DNA of 13,847 bases from Lojkania enalia (lineage: Eukaryota > Ascomycota > Dothideomycetes > Pleosporales): assembly GCA_010094045.1 (NCBI GenBank), contig ML986966.1, positions 3,391-17,237 on the forward strand. Reading direction: 5' to 3'. This document shows, piece after piece, positions 10,948 through 13,847 of the stretch. A program made the translations under genes and the position numbers. Numbering within the stretch: the first letter of the stretch is position 1; each line of letters starts with the position of its first letter. A model generated the notes under the pieces. That model was not told the DNA's origin, searched no databases, and saw only the letters and a list, made by a program, of their open reading frames with translations.

Positions 10948-11151
10948 TATAATAAGAGGCGAATCTTATCTTAGGGAGAGAGATAAGGAGTTAAACTGGT
11001 TGATTGAAAATAGCTAGCGGGCCATATTTATATACATAAAAAAGGGGTATATTAGCTAATATCTAGTATAATATCCGGCGTGATATCGACCGTAATATTG
11101 TACGTCGATATCTGATACAGCTCGGCAGACTAGCCGAAATTCCCTATAATA
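10948..11151 (-). repeat. Copia 5' LTR (right copy)
   Basis: It is the direct repeat of 5500-5703 and has equal length. Its plus-strand start TATAATAAGAGG corresponds to TGTAGTAAGAGG of the other copy by two G-to-A changes. The hairpin repeat is longer here: GATATCGAC (11082-11090) / GTCGATATC (11104-11112). As the upstream LTR for minus-strand transcription it would have driven the element. Confidence 0.94.
11025..11034 (-). promoter_or_regulatory. TATA box in Copia 5' LTR
   Basis: The minus strand reads TATATAAATA followed by TGGCCCGC, about 77 bases before the end of the LTR. The position suits the U3 promoter, and the same motif is present in the other LTR at 5577-5586. Confidence 0.5.
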
Positions 11152-11156
11152 AAGAT
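11152..11156. repeat. Copia target-site duplication AAGAT, right copy
   Basis: This is the exact duplicate of 5495-5499. The hAT left arm resumes directly after it with AAGTAAAAAGC, as in the undivided right arm. Confidence 0.93.
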
Positions 11157-11224
11157 AAGTAAAAAGCTTTAGGATAAAGTTATATATAAAGCTTTTTATA
11201 GAACGATTTCTTCGCATTATTATA
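11157..11224 (+). repeat. hAT left arm, inner part
   Basis: It is the inverted match of 13602-13669, with five transitions or fewer and no gap. It ends in CGCATTATTATA, after which the two sides stop resembling each other. It follows the transposase frame immediately in the minus direction. Confidence 0.87.
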
Positions 11225-12266
11225 GAGATACTTAAACTTTATACAGTACTTTAGTATAATAATTCTTATATTTATCTTAACTTATTAGCTAAGTAATTTA
11301 TTAATTAAACTTATTAATAATCTAGTTAAATTTATTAAGTTCTTATAAAGGTATAATTTTAAATATTTTATATAATACTAAATTTAGTTAAATTTATAAA
11401 TTTTAATATTATATCTAAAGCTCTTTTACTTTAAAAAGTATAATTTTTTAGTAATCTTATTTCTACTAAATTTTTATATATTTTATATAATAATTTAGAT
11501 AAAGAATAAGTATAATAGTATAGAAAGGTAAATTGTCTATCTTATAATAATACTCCTTAAACTTCTAAACTACTTGTTAAATTTATATAAGTAAGTTTTT
11601 ATTTATATAATAAAAACTTAAAAACTTTTCTATATATGTACTAAAAATATCTATTATAAAAAGAAGTTAATTAAGTATAATACGGTCGCTTTAAGTCTTT
11701 AGAATTGCTTAGTAGAATAGCTGTAAGAAGGAACTTATTATATAAAGAGCCCTCTAATTCTATAGAGAAAGATAGTTCTTTTTAAGTAATTTGAAATTTG
11801 CTTTAATATAATCGTTAATAGCTAACTCTTTCTTAAGTACTATACTTAATATTTAATACCAGCTATTCTACTATATAGAATTATTAAGTAGAATTTACTA
11901 TTATACTAAAGAAATAAATTCTTTTATACGATTTACTAAAGAATAATAGTAAACAATAATATTATAAAGCTTTTCTAGAATACCTATTATATAAAAAGCT
12001 TCTTCTCTTTCTATTTAAGCTTACTTATCTAATTTATTCTTAAGTATATTCTCTTTATTATATAATTCAATCTTTTTAAATTAAGCCTTTCTAAAGAGAA
12101 AAGCTTAAATAATAAGATTAATTATATATTTTTAGCAGCGGATTTATTAATATAAGAAATTCTAAGTAATATCTTTATTATCTAAAAAATATTAAAATAT
12201 TATATAATAAAGTATATCGTTTATAGTTAAGTTATTAGTAATAATTACTCCTAGCTTTTATATAAT

Positions 12267-12271
12267 ATTAT
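12267..12271. repeat. Solo-LTR target duplication ATTAT, left copy
   Basis: ATTAT directly precedes TGTCTAAACAGC and recurs at 12508-12512 after TTCGACA. Removing the LTR and one copy keeps the transposase frame. Confidence 0.88.
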
Positions 12272-12507
12272 TGTCTAAACAGCAGCATTAAGATATATAG
12301 TTAGTTGTAGCGTAATATAGTCTTATATTATAGTTATATATATAAAGGGATAAATATTCTCTTCCTTTATATAGACTTAGAAAAGAATCAACAATTAATA
12401 CTAGTTACCTAACTACCCCCTCGTACGATGTTTATACTATATAAACCTCTTTATCTCGCACGTACTTGCTAATTGCAAATACTAGCTAGTAGAGAGCCTA
12501 TTCGACA
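12272..12507 (+). repeat. Solo LTR, 236 bp, inserted in the hAT transposase
   Basis: It starts TGTC and ends GACA, the short inverted termini of an LTR, and is flanked by perfect ATTAT duplications. It interrupts the transposase between D-Y-N and the following I-I-x-K-L-G. The plus orientation is preferred because TATATATAAAGGG (about 12336-12349) is followed by an AATCAACAATTAATACTAG stretch of the kind found in Copia LTR leaders, but this is weak. It does not resemble either other LTR in the window. It was probably left by recombination between the two LTRs of a lost element. Confidence 0.85.
12336..12349 (+). promoter_or_regulatory. TATA-like box in the solo LTR
   Basis: ATATATATAAAGGG lies about 65 bases into the LTR. 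Its use as a promoter is inferred only from motif and position. Confidence 0.3.
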
Positions 12508-12512
12508 ATTAT
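12508..12512. repeat. Solo-LTR target duplication ATTAT, right copy
   Basis: This is the exact copy of 12267-12271 on the other side of the LTR. Confidence 0.88.
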
Positions 12513-13320
12513 AGTCTTAAAAGACTAGAAGAATAGTATTCTATTACTCTTTTCTATTATAGTTCGCTATTATATATAAAGTTAAGAAAGCCTTTATTTA
12601 TTATTCTTATAAGTTAACAAAATAAATATATATTATTAAGAGAAGATAATTATTTAGAGAAGTCTAAATATTAACTAAAAAATATATATCTATTAAAGCT
12701 AACTAAACCTTTTTTTATATAATATCTTTTTACAGCTAAAATAAATTATAAATTAATCTACTAACAGCTAAATAAGTAGTTATAAGAGAATTTATTAATT
12801 CTAGATTTAATATCTAGTAGAATATATAAAATTCTAGCTACTTAACAATTTAAAATAGTAGGTTTCGTATAATAATAAGATTTATAAGAGTCTAGTTAAT
12901 AACTTAATTATTTAAGGTATTCTTTAGAACTAATAAGTTTAACTTATTTATCTTATTATTAATTAATACTTATTTCTAAAGTTCTTAAAGTTAGCTTACT
13001 ACTATTACTTTTGTACGAGGGATAGGTCTATTAGATTTAATCTAGTACTTTAATTAAAGATAATATTAAATATTTATAGTTAATAATATAGCTTTTAATT
13101 TTAACTATCTCGTGCAGGCTTATCTTTTAATAGATTGCAATAGTATTAATAGATACTAGACGTATTTTTCCGACTTATACTACTAGAGACTTCGAGCGAT
13201 TCAAAAGAGTTAAGAGAAACTAGAGAGCTATCCTCTAAAGCTATAATAGTAAAGAAAATAGCTTTCGTATAATAAGAGATAAATTTTAGTAAGGAAAGAT
13301 AGCTTGTACGCTAAATTATC

Positions 13321-13601
13321 CGATAATATCGTATATTATTCAGTATAAAATAATCGCTAAGTACGATAATTTATTTTTTATAAAACGATAATTTTATTTT
13401 TAATAACCCTACTAACTTTACGTAATATCTTACCTTCTAGTAATAATATCTTAACCTATAAATATCTAATTAAGCTATAACGAAGTAGATATTTCTATAG
13501 CTATTTTAGCTATTAATAAAAAGCAACTTTAAAGTAAAAGATATACTACTTTTATATATAACGTTTTCTGAAAAATAATATACTAACGATGCGACGGAAT
13601 A
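13321..13601 (-). other. hAT 5' region between right arm and transposase frame
   Basis: These 281 bases of AT-rich sequence lie upstream of the transposase in the minus direction. TAA/TAG codons reappear beyond 13320 in the transposase frame, and an ATA that could have been ATG lies at 13374. I see no domain, so this is either leader or the damaged N-terminus. Confidence 0.5.
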
Positions 13602-13847
13602 TATAATAATGCGAAGAAATCGTTCTACGAAAAGCTTTATATATAACCTTATCTTAAAGCTTTTTACTTATCTTATTCTACCCCCAGCTCCGCCCCTTTT
13701 CCCTTCCGTATATAGTTGTACACTCCCTTATAAATAGCTTAGTAGTTCTTCTATATCCTTTTATATAAGGCCTATAGGTGTTAATAGAATTTCTAGGTCC
13801 CTAAACCCCTACGTACTTCTATATACCTCTAAGTAGATTCGTGCCGT
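13602..13847 (-). repeat. hAT right arm, running off the window
   Basis: This is the inverted copy of the rejoined left arm over 246 bases. I count about 25 differences, all transitions, with no indel. In 22 of them the right arm keeps G or C where the left has A or T, so this is the better preserved copy. It contains AGCTCCGCCCC and, on the minus strand, TTATATAAAAGG (about 13758-13770), a possible promoter TATA box upstream of the transposase. Confidence 0.87.

Larger units (their letters stand above)
5500..11151 (-). mobile_element. Complete Ty1/Copia LTR retrotransposon relic, 5,652 bp
   Basis: Two 204-bp direct LTRs (5500-5703 and 10948-11151) flank one long minus-strand gag-pol frame in Copia order: Gag, protease, integrase, RT, RNase H. 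The element is bounded by AAGAT duplications. A purine tract lies inside the left LTR and a tRNA primer site inside the right LTR, which fixes transcription on the minus strand, right to left. All structural parts are present, but no part of the coding frame is intact. It sits inside the hAT left arm and is therefore younger than that hAT copy. Confidence 0.95.
11225..13320 (-). pseudogene. hAT-family transposase relic, split by a solo LTR
   Basis: hAT transposases cut and paste their own element by a DDE mechanism. The minus-strand frame is continuous once the solo LTR and one ATTAT are set aside, and all checked markers are in phase. A stop-free stretch occurs at 13320-13231. A possible BED finger follows at about 13110-13010, where a Y-Y-L-x-L-K-Y array would be His-rich before damage. 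The strings LNLLVLKNTL (12942) and EFYIFYQILNLE (about 12860-12825) are typical of fungal hAT proteins. The first catalytic Asp of D-I-W-T-S reads N (12672-12670) and the Asp of I-T-D-N reads N (12236-12234). Conserved N-S-W-Y-x-I-L is at 11867, and the NKYYYKID...LPFY-like block ends at 11520. The frame peters out at the inner end of the arm just after a DKYKNYYTK block, so the C-terminal hATC dimerisation region is not visible. About 600 codons remain, against 650-800 usual. The start codon is not identifiable. Confidence 0.85.
5322..13847 (-). mobile_element. hAT-type DNA transposon relic with long inverted arms, carrying two nested insertions
   Basis: The left arm (5322-5499 plus 11157-11224) and the right arm (13602-13847) are inverted copies that enclose a degraded hAT transposase on the minus strand. 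Without the Copia element, the solo LTR and one copy of each target duplication, the visible part is about 2.6 kb, within the usual size of hAT elements. The right arm reaches the last base of the window, so the true ends and the 8-bp target duplication expected of hAT are not visible. An alternative is that the arms are two copies of another repeat flanking a hAT fragment. Confidence 0.65.

Noticed and set aside
12416..13022. CCCTCGTAC near 12418 and GTACGAGGG near 13013 looked like the inverted ends of a 600-bp MITE with TA duplications.
   Set aside because: The left motif lies inside the well-supported solo LTR and the right one inside the transposase frame, the ends differ in length by a base, and the sequence between is in-frame hAT coding relic.
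13231..13320. A 30-codon stop-free stretch on the minus strand as a small gene of its own.
   Set aside because: It is in phase with the hAT frame further along and is better read as its N-terminal part.
1..13847. Very low GC content suggested mitochondrial DNA or an AT-rich bacterial genome.
   Set aside because: The bias is specific to loss of CpA/TpG with CG-rich pockets kept, and the content is nuclear retrotransposon and hAT relics, which fits RIP.

Overview
The window is a block of dead transposable elements from what looks like a filamentous ascomycete (Pezizomycotina) genome. TpA is extremely common, while CpA and TpG are almost gone: by eye, bases 1-600 hold only 8 CA and 4 TG. Former Gln, Arg and Trp codons have become TAA or TAG, and the paired repeats differ almost only by transitions. 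This is the signature of repeat-induced point mutation (RIP). I see no intact gene, no rRNA or tRNA gene, no CRISPR array and no bacterial feature. The species cannot be told from the sequence.

Layout: (1) Positions 1 to about 4191 hold a Ty3/Gypsy retrotransposon relic on the minus strand. It runs from a probable 5' LTR near 4191 through gag, protease, reverse transcriptase and RNase H to the zinc-binding start of the integrase, where the window cuts it off. (2) 4192-5321 is AT-rich DNA that I cannot assign. (3) 5322-13847 is a hAT-type DNA transposon relic, with its transposase on the minus strand, enclosed by inverted arms of at least 246 bp. The right arm runs off the window. (4) A complete Ty1/Copia element of 5,652 bp (5500-11151, minus strand) is inserted in the left arm. 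It has two 204-bp LTRs, the target duplication AAGAT, a polypurine tract, and a primer site matching the anticodon arm of initiator Met-tRNA. (5) A 236-bp solo LTR (12272-12507) of a different family, with the target duplication ATTAT, splits the transposase reading frame.

Order of events: hAT and Gypsy came first, with no order visible between them. Copia and the solo-LTR element then landed in hAT. Removing Copia plus one AAGAT restores an arm of 246 bp that aligns without gaps to the right arm. Removing the solo LTR plus one ATTAT restores the transposase frame. RIP then damaged everything, mostly without indels. Domain checks across the 1,594-codon Copia frame all stay in phase, and the Gypsy frame holds from protease to integrase. 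The key catalytic aspartates of both proteases, both reverse transcriptases and the transposase read as asparagine.

I found no previously undescribed functional system. The points most worth following are the long hAT arms, the apparent absence of the hAT C-terminal dimerisation domain, and the clean record of nested insertion.
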